Assembly: GCA_019057815.1 (NCBI GenBank)
Contig: JAHLWR010000030.1
Coordinates: forward strand, 1 to 38,124
DNA length: 38,124 bases
Direction: 5' to 3'
Source of the DNA: Candidatus Heimdallarchaeota archaeon
Lineage (GTDB): Archaea > Asgardarchaeota > Heimdallarchaeia > Heimdallarchaeales > Heimdallarchaeaceae
The stretch's first letter is position 1; each line of letters begins with the position of its first letter. Of the stretch, positions 16,766 to 24,099 are shown piece by piece. A program made the translations under genes and the position numbers. The notes beneath the pieces are model-generated. The model saw nothing but the letters and a program-made list of their open reading frames with translations, did not search any database and had not been told where the DNA came from.

Positions 16766-17380
16766 ATGATTCAGAGCATCTTAATAAACCATGAAAGTGG
16801 CATACCATTATTTGCCCGTTCCTTAATGTGCAATATTGGTTTCAAATGCTTAGATTTATCAAAAGATAGCACTTTTGAGAGTGATACTTTACTTCATTCA
16901 GCTTTAATCAGTGCAATGTTGATAGTTGATAAGTCTGAACCTGAAAAATTCCATGAATTAACTATAGAAAAAACTAAAGTTTTAACTTTTCCAATGGAAA
17001 AAATCACTGCTATTATTACAACTGAACCGCAAGAGGATTTTGAACCTTTAAAGAACAGGTTAAAACTGTTAGGCGAGTTGTTTCTAGAGAAATATGACCA
17101 GTATATTGAAGAGTTTGTAGGAGACATTTCTATATTTACAGATTTTCAAGAAATAATTGAGGAAAAAGGTTTACTAGATGAAGGGGAAAGATTCAGAGCT
17201 GATTGTCTAAACTGCAAATATGAAAAAGCTTGTTCTTTCAGAATACTTTCAGGACCTAAAGAGAGAACAGTGAGAGAAAGGTTAGAAAGTATTAAAAACA
17301 TAAACTTTCTCAAAAAAATGTACCTCATTCTTACTGGAATGTTTAAACCAATGTATCTTACTTTTCCTGCTAAGGAATAA
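16766..17380 (+). CDS. Predicted soluble longin-like protein with Cys cluster
   Basis: 204 aa. The first 140 residues follow the same plan as the tail-anchored protein at 9388-9984: MIQSILINHESGIPLFARSL with the shared SGIPxF turn, a helix (LLHSALISAML), strands (KTKVLTFPMEKITAIITTE), then a helix ending in YIEEFVGDISIFTDFQEI, the counterpart of IKPFNGNVDTFEKFATI. Unlike that protein it has no tail anchor. Instead residues 147-156 hold C-x2-C-x5-C (Cys147, Cys150, Cys156), possibly a metal or Fe-S site or a lipidation target, followed by a basic helix (LKKMYLILTGMFKPMYL). A longin/roadblock-type scaffold role for a small GTPase is a guess. The frame is also open from a TTG at 16748. Confidence 0.6.
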   Translation: MIQSILINHESGIPLFARSLMCNIGFKCLDLSKDSTFESDTLLHSALISAMLIVDKSEPEKFHELTIEKTKVLTFPMEKITAIITTEPQEDFEPLKNRLKLLGELFLEKYDQYIEEFVGDISIFTDFQEIIEEKGLLDEGERFRADCLNCKYEKACSFRILSGPKERTVRERLESIKNINFLKKMYLILTGMFKPMYLTFPAKE

Positions 17381-17442
17381 TATTAGTTTTATATACTTGA
17401 AATGGCTATTATCTGTATAATACTATAAAGTCCGTGCTAGCG

Positions 17443-17772
17443 ATGAACATGATAACATTTCGGATAGAATCGTTTTTTGCCGATCAAATTGATGAATTGG
17501 TTACTAGAGGAATTTTTGTATCAAGAGGGGAGTTAATTCGCATAGCATTGAGAGAGCTATTTATCTTTACAAGACAAAATATTCTTTTCCCTAGTTTTGA
17601 GCGCTCTAGAGAAGAGGAATTACCCTCAGATGAAAAGATGAAATTAATTACTACAAAACTAACAGACAATGGATTCGATGAGCTAAAAAGGATAGTTGGG
17701 GAAACAAGCAAGTCTCGATCAAAAATCATAAGAACTGCAATTAGTTTTTTCTTTGCAAACCACTCATACTAA
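17443..17772 (+). CDS. Tandem ribbon-helix-helix DNA-binding protein
   Basis: 109 aa containing two ribbon-helix-helix units in one chain. The first is MITFRIESFFADQIDELV followed by SRGELIRIALRELF. The second is LITTKLTDNGFDELKRIV followed by SRSKIIRTAISFFF. The two are joined by a short charged linker. RHH proteins (CopG/MetJ class) normally need a homodimer to form the two-stranded DNA-binding ribbon; here one chain could make both strands. The start is the ATG at 17443 or 17449 rather than the GTG at 17434, since a TATA-like ACTATAAAG lies at 17422-17430. It is near the longin-like gene but has its own promoter. Target unknown. Confidence 0.75.
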   Translation: MNMITFRIESFFADQIDELVTRGIFVSRGELIRIALRELFIFTRQNILFPSFERSREEELPSDEKMKLITTKLTDNGFDELKRIVGETSKSRSKIIRTAISFFFANHSY

Positions 17773-17864
17773 TGGTTCTTTTCTTCTTTATGAAATGTTT
17801 TTGTCATATAGTCATGTTAGGGGGTTTTTCTGAGTTTATATAGGGAAATGTAGAATAATGTACG

Positions 17865-19118
17865 ATGGTAGTAGTAACAAGAACGGAAGTGATGGAGGTA
17901 AGAAGAAATCAAGCTTTAGGTACACTCTGCCATCAAGTGAAGAATCTCTATAATCGAGCGAATTACATTTTCAAACAAAGACAGCAAAGGAAGATTTTCC
18001 TCTCGTACTATGACCTAGATAAAGTCCTCAAAACTGAAGAGTGCTATAAACTTCTACCTGCCCATACAGCACAACACACGCTCAAACTCCTTGTGAGAAA
18101 CTGGAAAGCATATTTTAATGCAAGGAAAGAGTGGAAAAAACACCCTGAGAAGTTCCTTGGTTTTCCTCGTTCTCCTGGATACAAACCAACAAATGGAGAA
18201 TATGTTGCTATTATCAGCAACCAACAATCAAGGATAGTTAATGGGTGGCTTATACTACCTAAAAAGGTAGAATTCACTCTTAAAACTAGACTAGATGCTA
18301 GACATAAGCTTCGAGAAGTAAGAATCGTTCCTCGGGGAATAGGATATTCTATCGAGATTGTTTATCACAGAAACCTCCCTAAAACTAAAAAGAAGGATCC
18401 TAGAAGAAAAGGAGCCTTGGATTTGGGGTTAACTAACCTCGTTACCTTTGTGGACAATATCGGCAGCAGACCGATTATTGTCAAGGACGAGGGGAGAGGA
18501 GTAAAGAGTATTACCCAATATTATCTGAAAAAAATAAGTAAGTTACAAGAACAGTATTCACAACAGCAGAGAAATGAATTGAAACAGAAGAACATATTGA
18601 TCTATGGACGAGCTTTCTATCATGCTCGAGAACGATGGAGAAGAAAGATGAAAGATGTCTTTCATAAACTAAGCAGGTTTCTCGTCGATTTGTGGGAAGA
18701 AAAGGGTCTTCACACTATTGTAATAGGGTATAATCCCAGATGGAAACAGCGTGTGCGATTACGTAGAAAAACCACTCAACTCTTTGTTATCATCCCCTTT
18801 CACCATCTCATCGGTTTACTGACTTATAAGGCATCTGAACGAGGTATAAAGGTTGAACTCATAGATGAGAGTCACACTTCCAAATGCAGTTTCCTTGATA
18901 ATGAACCCATCTGTCATCATTCTAATTATCTTGGGAAAAGAGTGAAACGAGGTTTGTTTCGTTCATCTCTAGGTCAATTTATCAACGCTGATGTTAATGC
19001 AGCTTACAACATTCTTGTCAAAAGCGATCCGCAAGCGCTTCTTCCACGAAGTGTGGGCGGGGTAGGAGGGTACGTGATTTACCCCCTTAGAGTTAGCTTC
19101 CAAGCCATGATGCTCTAA
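17865..19118 (+). CDS. tnpB: TnpB, RNA-guided transposon endonuclease (variant RuvC site)
   Basis: 417 aa. The N-terminus VVTRTEVMEVRRN and the WED/REC-like helical region (LYNRANYIFKQRQ) match the large IS605 OrfB group. RuvC-I is GALDLGLTNLVTF with Asp186. At the usual RuvC-II position the chain reads TIVIGYNPRWKQ, with Gly288 where Glu is expected. A conserved Glu335 lies about 47 residues later in LIDESHTSKCSFLD. RuvC-III is NADVNAAYNIL with Asp376. The zinc-finger region keeps only two Cys and no CxxC pairs, as in relatives of this branch. TnpB cuts DNA guided by an RNA made from the element's right end. No frameshift is seen, so it may be active. Confidence 0.92.
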   Translation: MVVVTRTEVMEVRRNQALGTLCHQVKNLYNRANYIFKQRQQRKIFLSYYDLDKVLKTEECYKLLPAHTAQHTLKLLVRNWKAYFNARKEWKKHPEKFLGFPRSPGYKPTNGEYVAIISNQQSRIVNGWLILPKKVEFTLKTRLDARHKLREVRIVPRGIGYSIEIVYHRNLPKTKKKDPRRKGALDLGLTNLVTFVDNIGSRPIIVKDEGRGVKSITQYYLKKISKLQEQYSQQQRNELKQKNILIYGRAFYHARERWRRKMKDVFHKLSRFLVDLWEEKGLHTIVIGYNPRWKQRVRLRRKTTQLFVIIPFHHLIGLLTYKASERGIKVELIDESHTSKCSFLDNEPICHHSNYLGKRVKRGLFRSSLGQFINADVNAAYNILVKSDPQALLPRSVGGVGGYVIYPLRVSFQAMML

Positions 19119-19120
19119 GT
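19022..19120 (+). ncRNA. Candidate guide (omega/reRNA) region at the 3' end of tnpB
   Basis: This segment overlaps the last codons of tnpB and is much richer in G+C than its surroundings. Three small hairpins are seen: AAGCG/CGCTT (19022-19026 with 19036-19040), CCAC/GTGG (19044-19047 with 19053-19056) and GGGTA/TACCC (19068-19072 with 19080-19084). In this family the guide RNA scaffold is encoded here, with the guide lying just beyond the right end. The 3' limit is not determinable from one copy. Confidence 0.45.
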
Positions 19121-19156
19121 AAGTTCCTGTTAATATGACTGTAAGACAGAATCAAA

Positions 19157-20689
19157 TCATCGTCTAAAAGACTTGTTCAATTTTTCAACATTCTTGATTA
19201 TCTTATCTGTGATAGTTTTCCATTCAAATCTCCATTCCCAATTGTCTTCCATTATTCCTGGTGTGTTCATTCTAGCTTCTGTCCCCAGTTCTAGAATATC
19301 TTGTAAAGGCAATATTGCAAATTTTGCTTTAGATGACCATAGAAGTTTAATCATTTCACTATGGAGAACATCCCTAGTCTTAACTACACTTTTAGTCACT
19401 AATTTAAGTTTCGCTTTTGAAAGATTATTCAGCCAACCTTTTAGTGTTTCATTATCATGAGTTCCAGTATAAGCTACACAGTGTTTTGGATAGTTTTTTG
19501 GATTATGGATATTCTTTCTATCACTATCAAAACCAAATTGCATAATACGCATACCAGGAAATTTGAAATGATCTCGTAATTCTTCAACTTCAGGAGTAAT
19601 GATTCCCAAATCTTCAGCTAAAATAGGTAAATTTCCCATCTGTTCTAAAAGCTTCTTGAAGAATATTTTTCCAGGTCCTTTAACCCATCTACCTTTAACA
19701 GCTGTTGGTTCTGATGCCAATACTCTCCAATAATCTGCAAAACCTCTGAAATGGTCTATTCTAATATAATCGTACAAATTTAACGAATGTTCGATTCTTT
19801 TTTTCCACCAATTGAAATCATTATCTTTCATTTTTTTCCATCTATACAGAGGATTACCCCATTGTTGACCTGTTTTGGAGAAGTAATCAGGAGGAACTCC
19901 AGCTACGAATTTTGGGGAGTAATTCTTATTTAGAAAGAAAAGATCAGGATTTTCCCAGACATCAGAACTATCAAAAGAAACATAGATGGGAAAATCTCCT
20001 ATAATAGAAATATTTCTTTCATTGGTGTAAGACTTCAATCGTGTCCATTGGTCAAAGAATAGAAATTGAACAAATTTGTAATATTCAATTGTATATTCAT
20101 TATCCTTCTGCCATTTGTTGATCACACTGTCTCTTTTTAGCTTAAAATCTTCTTTCCACTCTGACCAATTTCTGAAACTATTTTTTTCTTTAATCGACAT
20201 GAACAAAGCATAATTATCAAGCCAATTTTGATGTTTTCTTTTAAAAATACTGAATTCATTGTTAATTTTAGTAAATGATTTTTTGGTAAAATTAGAGAAA
20301 CATTTGCGTAACAATCTGTCCTTTTCAGCTATTACTTGTACAAAAAAGACTTTTTCGTCAGGTAGTTCGGGATAATTTTGAATATCATTTTTCGTTATTA
20401 ACCCCTTAGAAAGCAAATCATCAAAATCTATAAAAAGAGGATTTCCAGCAAAAGCAGATAAGCATTGATAAGGTGAATTGCCTAAACTTGTAGGTCCTAA
20501 TGGTAAGATTTGCCATAGCTTAATCTTGCTTTTATGAAGAAAGTCAACAAACCGGTAAGCATTATTTCCAAAATCACCAATTCCGTATTTAGAAGGCAAA
20601 CTAGATACATGAAGTAAAATTCCTCCTGAACGTTTCGCTTTATGAAATTCTTTAAAAGCATTTACTTCTTCATTAATCAGAAATATCAC
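19157..20689 (-). CDS. malQ: 4-alpha-glucanotransferase (GH77, MalQ/amylomaltase)
   Basis: 510 aa, the usual length for short GH77 enzymes, which transfer alpha-1,4-glucan segments in maltodextrin and glycogen metabolism. The N-terminus SGGILLHVSSLPSKYGIGDFG and WQILPLGPTSLGNSPYQCLS are family landmarks. The catalytic nucleophile is Asp312 in YIRIDHFRGF, the acid/base Glu359 in ILAEDLGII, and the third carboxylate Asp412 in GTHDNETLKGW. The start is a GTG at 20689. A four-codon minicistron (ATG...TGA) just upstream ends with its TGA overlapping that GTG, and the same arrangement is kept in the decayed copy at 22091-22210. No glycogen or maltose gene is adjacent. Confidence 0.93.
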   Translation of the reverse strand: MIFLINEEVNAFKEFHKAKRSGGILLHVSSLPSKYGIGDFGNNAYRFVDFLHKSKIKLWQILPLGPTSLGNSPYQCLSAFAGNPLFIDFDDLLSKGLITKNDIQNYPELPDEKVFFVQVIAEKDRLLRKCFSNFTKKSFTKINNEFSIFKRKHQNWLDNYALFMSIKEKNSFRNWSEWKEDFKLKRDSVINKWQKDNEYTIEYYKFVQFLFFDQWTRLKSYTNERNISIIGDFPIYVSFDSSDVWENPDLFFLNKNYSPKFVAGVPPDYFSKTGQQWGNPLYRWKKMKDNDFNWWKKRIEHSLNLYDYIRIDHFRGFADYWRVLASEPTAVKGRWVKGPGKIFFKKLLEQMGNLPILAEDLGIITPEVEELRDHFKFPGMRIMQFGFDSDRKNIHNPKNYPKHCVAYTGTHDNETLKGWLNNLSKAKLKLVTKSVVKTRDVLHSEMIKLLWSSKAKFAILPLQDILELGTEARMNTPGIMEDNWEWRFEWKTITDKIIKNVEKLNKSFRR

Positions 20690-20721
20690 CAGTTCTGCAT
20701 TTTCAATTTATTCATCTTCTT
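20601..20721 (-). repeat. malQ 5' end, first copy of a direct repeat
   Basis: About 120 bp covering the first 30 codons of malQ and its start region recur at 22091-22210 in the same orientation, with a similar order of bases, scattered substitutions and one deletion. The two copies flank the second HEPN/MNT module. Confidence 0.8.
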
Positions 20722-20839
20722 GACTTTAGTCTATTATTGATGAAGTATATCGTGCATAATTTTAAAAGGATATTAACCTCATTTTAAGCTGATTCTGTAA
20801 TGTTTCTAAATAAACATTTACTCTACGAGCTGAAACTTT

Positions 20840-20965
20840 ATGGTGAAAATTTTCAAATTAGACCAAATCAAAAGAGTATTAGAAAAAGTAGAACTCATTC
20901 ATAAAATTGAGTATGATTTCGTTGCTTAGTCACAAGGTAAATGGCTCTTAGCTCTTGTTGATTAA
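20840..20965 (+). pseudogene. Ornithine cyclodeaminase / mu-crystallin family, N-terminal remnant
   Basis: From the ATG at 20840 the reading is MVKIFKLDQIKRVLEK..., then D-F-V-A, a TAG stop at 20927, and in the same frame SQGKW. Functional family members have a Tyr between A and S (FVAYSQGK), so TAG likely replaces a Tyr codon by one base change. The frame ends twelve codons after the TAG and nothing further of the 320-aa enzyme is found. The rest of the 479-bp gap between malQ and the HEPN gene holds a small CCTTAAGG palindrome and the HEPN promoter, nothing else. Confidence 0.65.
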
Positions 20966-21135
20966 AAGATTTTCAATAATCCCCCTCTTTCTTCTCTTAG
21001 TCGTTGTTATTCTCCTTATGAGCTACCTTTCCTCCTTAAGGTGACAAGGTAACAGAAACTAATCGTTAATAATAAACTTAGGAGATTACATAAGCAATGA
21101 GAAATATATTCGATATAATTAACCTTTAGTGTGAA

Positions 21136-21147
21136 TTCTTATATATT
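21136..21147 (+). promoter_or_regulatory. TATA-like box of the second HEPN/MNT pair
   Basis: CTTATATATTTG lies about 26-30 nt upstream of the HEPN ATG at 21169, consistent with a leaderless transcript. Confidence 0.45.
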
Positions 21148-21168
21148 TGTATATTTCAATATTAATGT

Positions 21169-21564
21169 ATGAAAGAATCTGATTGGTGGTTAGCAGCATC
21201 GAAGAGAGATTATTTGATGGCTCAAGAGTTATTTTTAAAGGAGTTTTTTGAAGGAACAGTTTTTCATTCTCAACAATCAGCAGAAAAAGCTTTAAAAGCA
21301 CTTATTGTTAAGAATCATCATTTTAGTAGAACACATTCATGTATGCAATTATTTAACATTTTAGAGGAAATAGGCTTTTTAATCCCAAATGAACTAAAAA
21401 CAGCAGCAAGGAAGCTAGATTTACATTACATTCCTTCAAGATACCCAAATGGTGTAGGTGGTAGTCCTGAAGATTTTTATGATAAAAAAATAGCTGAAGA
21501 ATCTATACAATATTCTAAAAACATTAATAATTTTGTTAAAAATCAATTCGAAGAAACTGTCTAA
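21169..21564 (+). CDS. HEPN domain protein (toxin-like), second pair
   Basis: 131-aa HEPN protein: WWLAASKRDYLMAQELF at the N-terminus, HSQQSAEKALKALIV, and HYIPSRYPNG near residue 90. Before the last motif it reads R-K-L-D-L-H, a complete Rx4H as in RNase-active HEPN proteins, although in this sub-branch the site is variable. It is followed after 29 bp by its MNT partner. Compared with the HEPN at 549-953 the fold motifs are the same but the catalytic candidate residues are retained. The pair is probably horizontally mobile, since it sits among pseudogene fragments. Confidence 0.87.
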   Translation: MKESDWWLAASKRDYLMAQELFLKEFFEGTVFHSQQSAEKALKALIVKNHHFSRTHSCMQLFNILEEIGFLIPNELKTAARKLDLHYIPSRYPNGVGGSPEDFYDKKIAEESIQYSKNINNFVKNQFEETV

Positions 21565-21593
21565 TAATAAATCTATGCAGGTGTAGAAAAGAA

Positions 21594-22025
21594 ATGTTTA
21601 ATTTAAAAGAGGAGAGAAAAAAGAGAAAAAAGGAACTAATAAAAATAATTAAAGAGACATACAATAACCAAAATATAGATGGATTAATTCTTTTTGGTTC
21701 TTGGGCTAGAGATACATGGAAAAAAGATAGTGATATTGATTTATTGGTTGTTGGGGATAGTTTTCAAGATTCTAATATTTTCCAAAGAATGGAAAGAATT
21801 AGCAAATTATGGGAACACCAACCAAACATTGAAATTATCTGTTATACAGGTAATGAACTGATAGAACAGATAAAAAAGAGTTTGTTGTTATGGGAAGTAT
21901 TTGAGTTTGGTGAAATATTAAAAACATGTAAATCAATAGAAATGAGTATTAATATCTTTAAAAATCTGAAGAGCAAAGAAATTTTAAAAAGAAATGAGAC
22001 AGTTTGGAAACTGCAGTCTATTTAA
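21594..22025 (+). CDS. MNT-type minimal nucleotidyltransferase, second pair
   Basis: 143 aa. GSWARDTWKKDSDIDLLVV shows the complete GSx10DxD signature, and the third acidic residue appears as Glu in NIEIICYT. It is thus catalytically complete by motif, and could nucleotidylate the HEPN partner encoded just upstream. The N-terminus is very basic (KEERKKRKKELIKI). The C-terminus ends in a basic, probably helical segment (LKSKEILKRNETVWKLQ). ATG start at 21594. Confidence 0.87.
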   Translation: MFNLKEERKKRKKELIKIIKETYNNQNIDGLILFGSWARDTWKKDSDIDLLVVGDSFQDSNIFQRMERISKLWEHQPNIEIICYTGNELIEQIKKSLLLWEVFEFGEILKTCKSIEMSINIFKNLKSKEILKRNETVWKLQSI

Positions 22026-22090
22026 CTGCTTGAGTATAATATACGCAAAAAACAATAGAATTTTGAATAAAAGCAATTTTGGGTAATTTT

Positions 22091-22210
22091 GAAGATATAT
22101 GAAATAAAATTCCTCCTGAACGTTTCGATTTATTAAAGTCTTTCAAAGCATTTATTTCTTCACAATCAGAAATTTCACCTTTTCTGCATTTTCAAATTAT
22201 TTATCTTCTT
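22091..22210 (-). pseudogene. Decayed copy of the malQ 5' end
   Basis: On the minus strand this segment repeats the malQ start region: a GTG start in the same sequence setting, then a one-base deletion that shifts the frame. After that, KRSGGILFHISSKLPK can still be read against KRSGGILLHVSSLPSK of intact malQ. The changes within that stretch are conservative, as expected of a second gene that was once under selection, not a recent copy. The similarity ends near 22091, right after the MNT gene and a short spacer. The remaining bases up to 22307 are A+T-rich with no gene. Confidence 0.7.
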
Positions 22211-22307
22211 TCGCGGACAGACTTTTTTTGTTGATTTTTCTTTTCCTTTTTGTTCTTATACTCACTTACACATCCCTGAATTTTAAAATATATTTAATAA
22301 TAAGCTA

Positions 22308-24014
22308 CTATGAAAGAGTTAGATCTGATAATAACATCTTTTCATATATTTCTTGATACATTGCTGCTAGTGATTCAGTAGCTAATTCCTTGTCAAATTT
22401 TTTCTTAAGAGCCTTTTCTTCGGGTAACCCTTTGATGATTCTTTTGAATATTTGATATATCCACTCAGCAATTGTCCACAAACCCGAAGGTACAAAAATT
22501 AAAATACGAAGTAGAAATTTTCCTATAATTTTGAAGAATTTCCCTACATCAACATCTAAATCTTTTTTCAGATTCATCTTTCTTCCTTTTTTCCTGACAG
22601 AAAAATAAGAATCAGATAATGTTTCTTTGATTTCTTTGTATCTCTCTCTATGGAATTTTACTATGCCCACCAAACTTGCTTTCGCAGTTAATGATATAAG
22701 TGAAGTTAGGAAATGCTTCAGGAATAAGAAGATAGAACGAATAAGAACGTAAACAGGCATAAAAACCCCAACAAAGAAATTTCTAAACATCTTAAGAATT
22801 ATCATCTTTTTAGGTGTATCTTTGAATCTATCTTTCAAATATTGTTGAGCACCTAACGCTAGAGCGATTGCAAGCTTGTTGTACTCTATATCTGACATTA
22901 TTTGTTTATATTTTTCTTCTTGTTTTGCGATGCCTTTTAAGGCTCCGGTAATCATTAAAGAGCTGTATAAATCATGGGACAGGTATTCCTCTGCAACTTT
23001 ATCTACTATTAAATTTAAGGACTGTCTAGCCTCTTTTATATCAATATCATTTTTTTCTGCAAACAGTTCTACAGCCTCGTCATGCTTCCACGGAAGCAGG
23101 CTCCCTTCATTTTTCCAGATTAGAAGAGCGAATGTTCGTGCTCTTGATTGATGTATTGTTGTCAAATCGATCTGATGAAGAGGTATTTGAGTGTCTCTAA
23201 GCAATTTTTCTAACATTTCTTTGGTTCTATCAGGTACGTGCTTAGCGTCTAGTGCTAACAATCCTTGTACTTTTTCTTTTATGCTATCAAAATCATTTAT
23301 AATTTCATCTTTAAAGTCAGAATATGTCTCAGCTGATATTGGTGGAGCATCAAAAAATGAAAACGTACTTTTGGCAGCATGATAAGGAAGAGCAAACAAA
23401 TTTTCTAAGTCTTGAAAGAAAGAAGCCCATCTGTAAGCGCCTAGCTTCATCATGTTTCGACTACATCTATAAAACAATGCATGAATAGGTCCAAAAATTG
23501 CTGCTATCCAAGAAACAATTAATAATGCTGTTCCAAAGAAAATCACTACTATAGCTGGATGAAGGCCTAATAATTGATCAAGTCTTTTCCCAGTTAAAGC
23601 TTCTGGAATAACAATCAATCCTAATGTTGAAACAATAATCGTTATACCTTCTCCTACCCCTCTTCGAATCGGATAGGATTTCATCTTCCGATGTTCTTTT
23701 AAAGCTAGTTCATCCAGTTCTTGAGACACTTCTATTATTTCTGAAGATTTTTTTCCTGCTAAGATTTCAGAAGCGGATATAGTGTATTTTCTATACATTT
23801 GGAGTAAAGGAGCTAACTCTCTTAATTCTTGAGGAATAAGAAGATCAAAGAGTATTAAACCTAGTCTGCCAACAGCTGAAACAAAAGTAAATAAACTAGC
23901 TAACATTGTTAATGAAAAGTTTATTATTTTTGGTAACTCTTTCTTTTTGATTTCTGCTCCTTTGTTGCTTGAAACCGCCTTTTCTTTCTTTTCCTTATTA
24001 CTCAAGCTTATCAT
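22308..24014 (-). CDS. Large membrane protein of unknown function
   Basis: About 568 aa. I do not recognise the family. The first 25 residues are highly charged. Hydrophobic stretches are seen early (IINFSLTMLASLFTFVSAVG), then GITIIVSTLGLIVIPEAL and AIVVIFFGTALLIVSWIAAI, then a long soluble helical region of about 200 residues. Further ones occur at FVGVFMPVYVLIRSIFLFL and LLRILIFVPSGLWTIAEW before a basic C-terminus. No catalytic motif is visible. The ORF extends to an ATG at 24047, but the ATG at 24014 has AGG upstream, and a TATA-like CTTATAAATG (about 24049-24058) would start transcription after 24047. It follows the methylase gene by 85 bp in the same direction. Confidence 0.65.
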   Translation of the reverse strand: MISLSNKEKKEKAVSSNKGAEIKKKELPKIINFSLTMLASLFTFVSAVGRLGLILFDLLIPQELRELAPLLQMYRKYTISASEILAGKKSSEIIEVSQELDELALKEHRKMKSYPIRRGVGEGITIIVSTLGLIVIPEALTGKRLDQLLGLHPAIVVIFFGTALLIVSWIAAIFGPIHALFYRCSRNMMKLGAYRWASFFQDLENLFALPYHAAKSTFSFFDAPPISAETYSDFKDEIINDFDSIKEKVQGLLALDAKHVPDRTKEMLEKLLRDTQIPLHQIDLTTIHQSRARTFALLIWKNEGSLLPWKHDEAVELFAEKNDIDIKEARQSLNLIVDKVAEEYLSHDLYSSLMITGALKGIAKQEEKYKQIMSDIEYNKLAIALALGAQQYLKDRFKDTPKKMIILKMFRNFFVGVFMPVYVLIRSIFLFLKHFLTSLISLTAKASLVGIVKFHRERYKEIKETLSDSYFSVRKKGRKMNLKKDLDVDVGKFFKIIGKFLLRILIFVPSGLWTIAEWIYQIFKRIIKGLPEEKALKKKFDKELATESLAAMYQEIYEKMLLSDLTLS

Positions 24015-24099
24015 TTCCTTTTTTTTACACAATAATATTCTATACATTTATAAGAATATTTTGCACAGTTAAAGTCATTAGATTTTTGGAAATTGTAGA

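Larger units (their letters stand above)
17810..19140 (+). mobile_element. IS200/IS605-type element carrying only tnpB
   Basis: A tnpB gene without any tnpA nearby. AGTCATGTTA (17810-17819) upstream and TAATATGACT (19131-19140) downstream are inverted copies matching at 9 of 10 bases and may mark the neighbourhood of the ends; this family normally has subterminal hairpins instead of terminal repeats, so the exact ends are uncertain. Richer G+C at the 3' end of tnpB differs from the flanks. Confidence 0.6.

Noticed and set aside
17810-19140. Nine-of-ten inverted match (AGTCATGTTA / TAATATGACT) as true terminal inverted repeats
   Set aside because: IS200/IS605 elements do not use terminal inverted repeats; a 10-bp near match can be chance. 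Kept only as a rough boundary marker.
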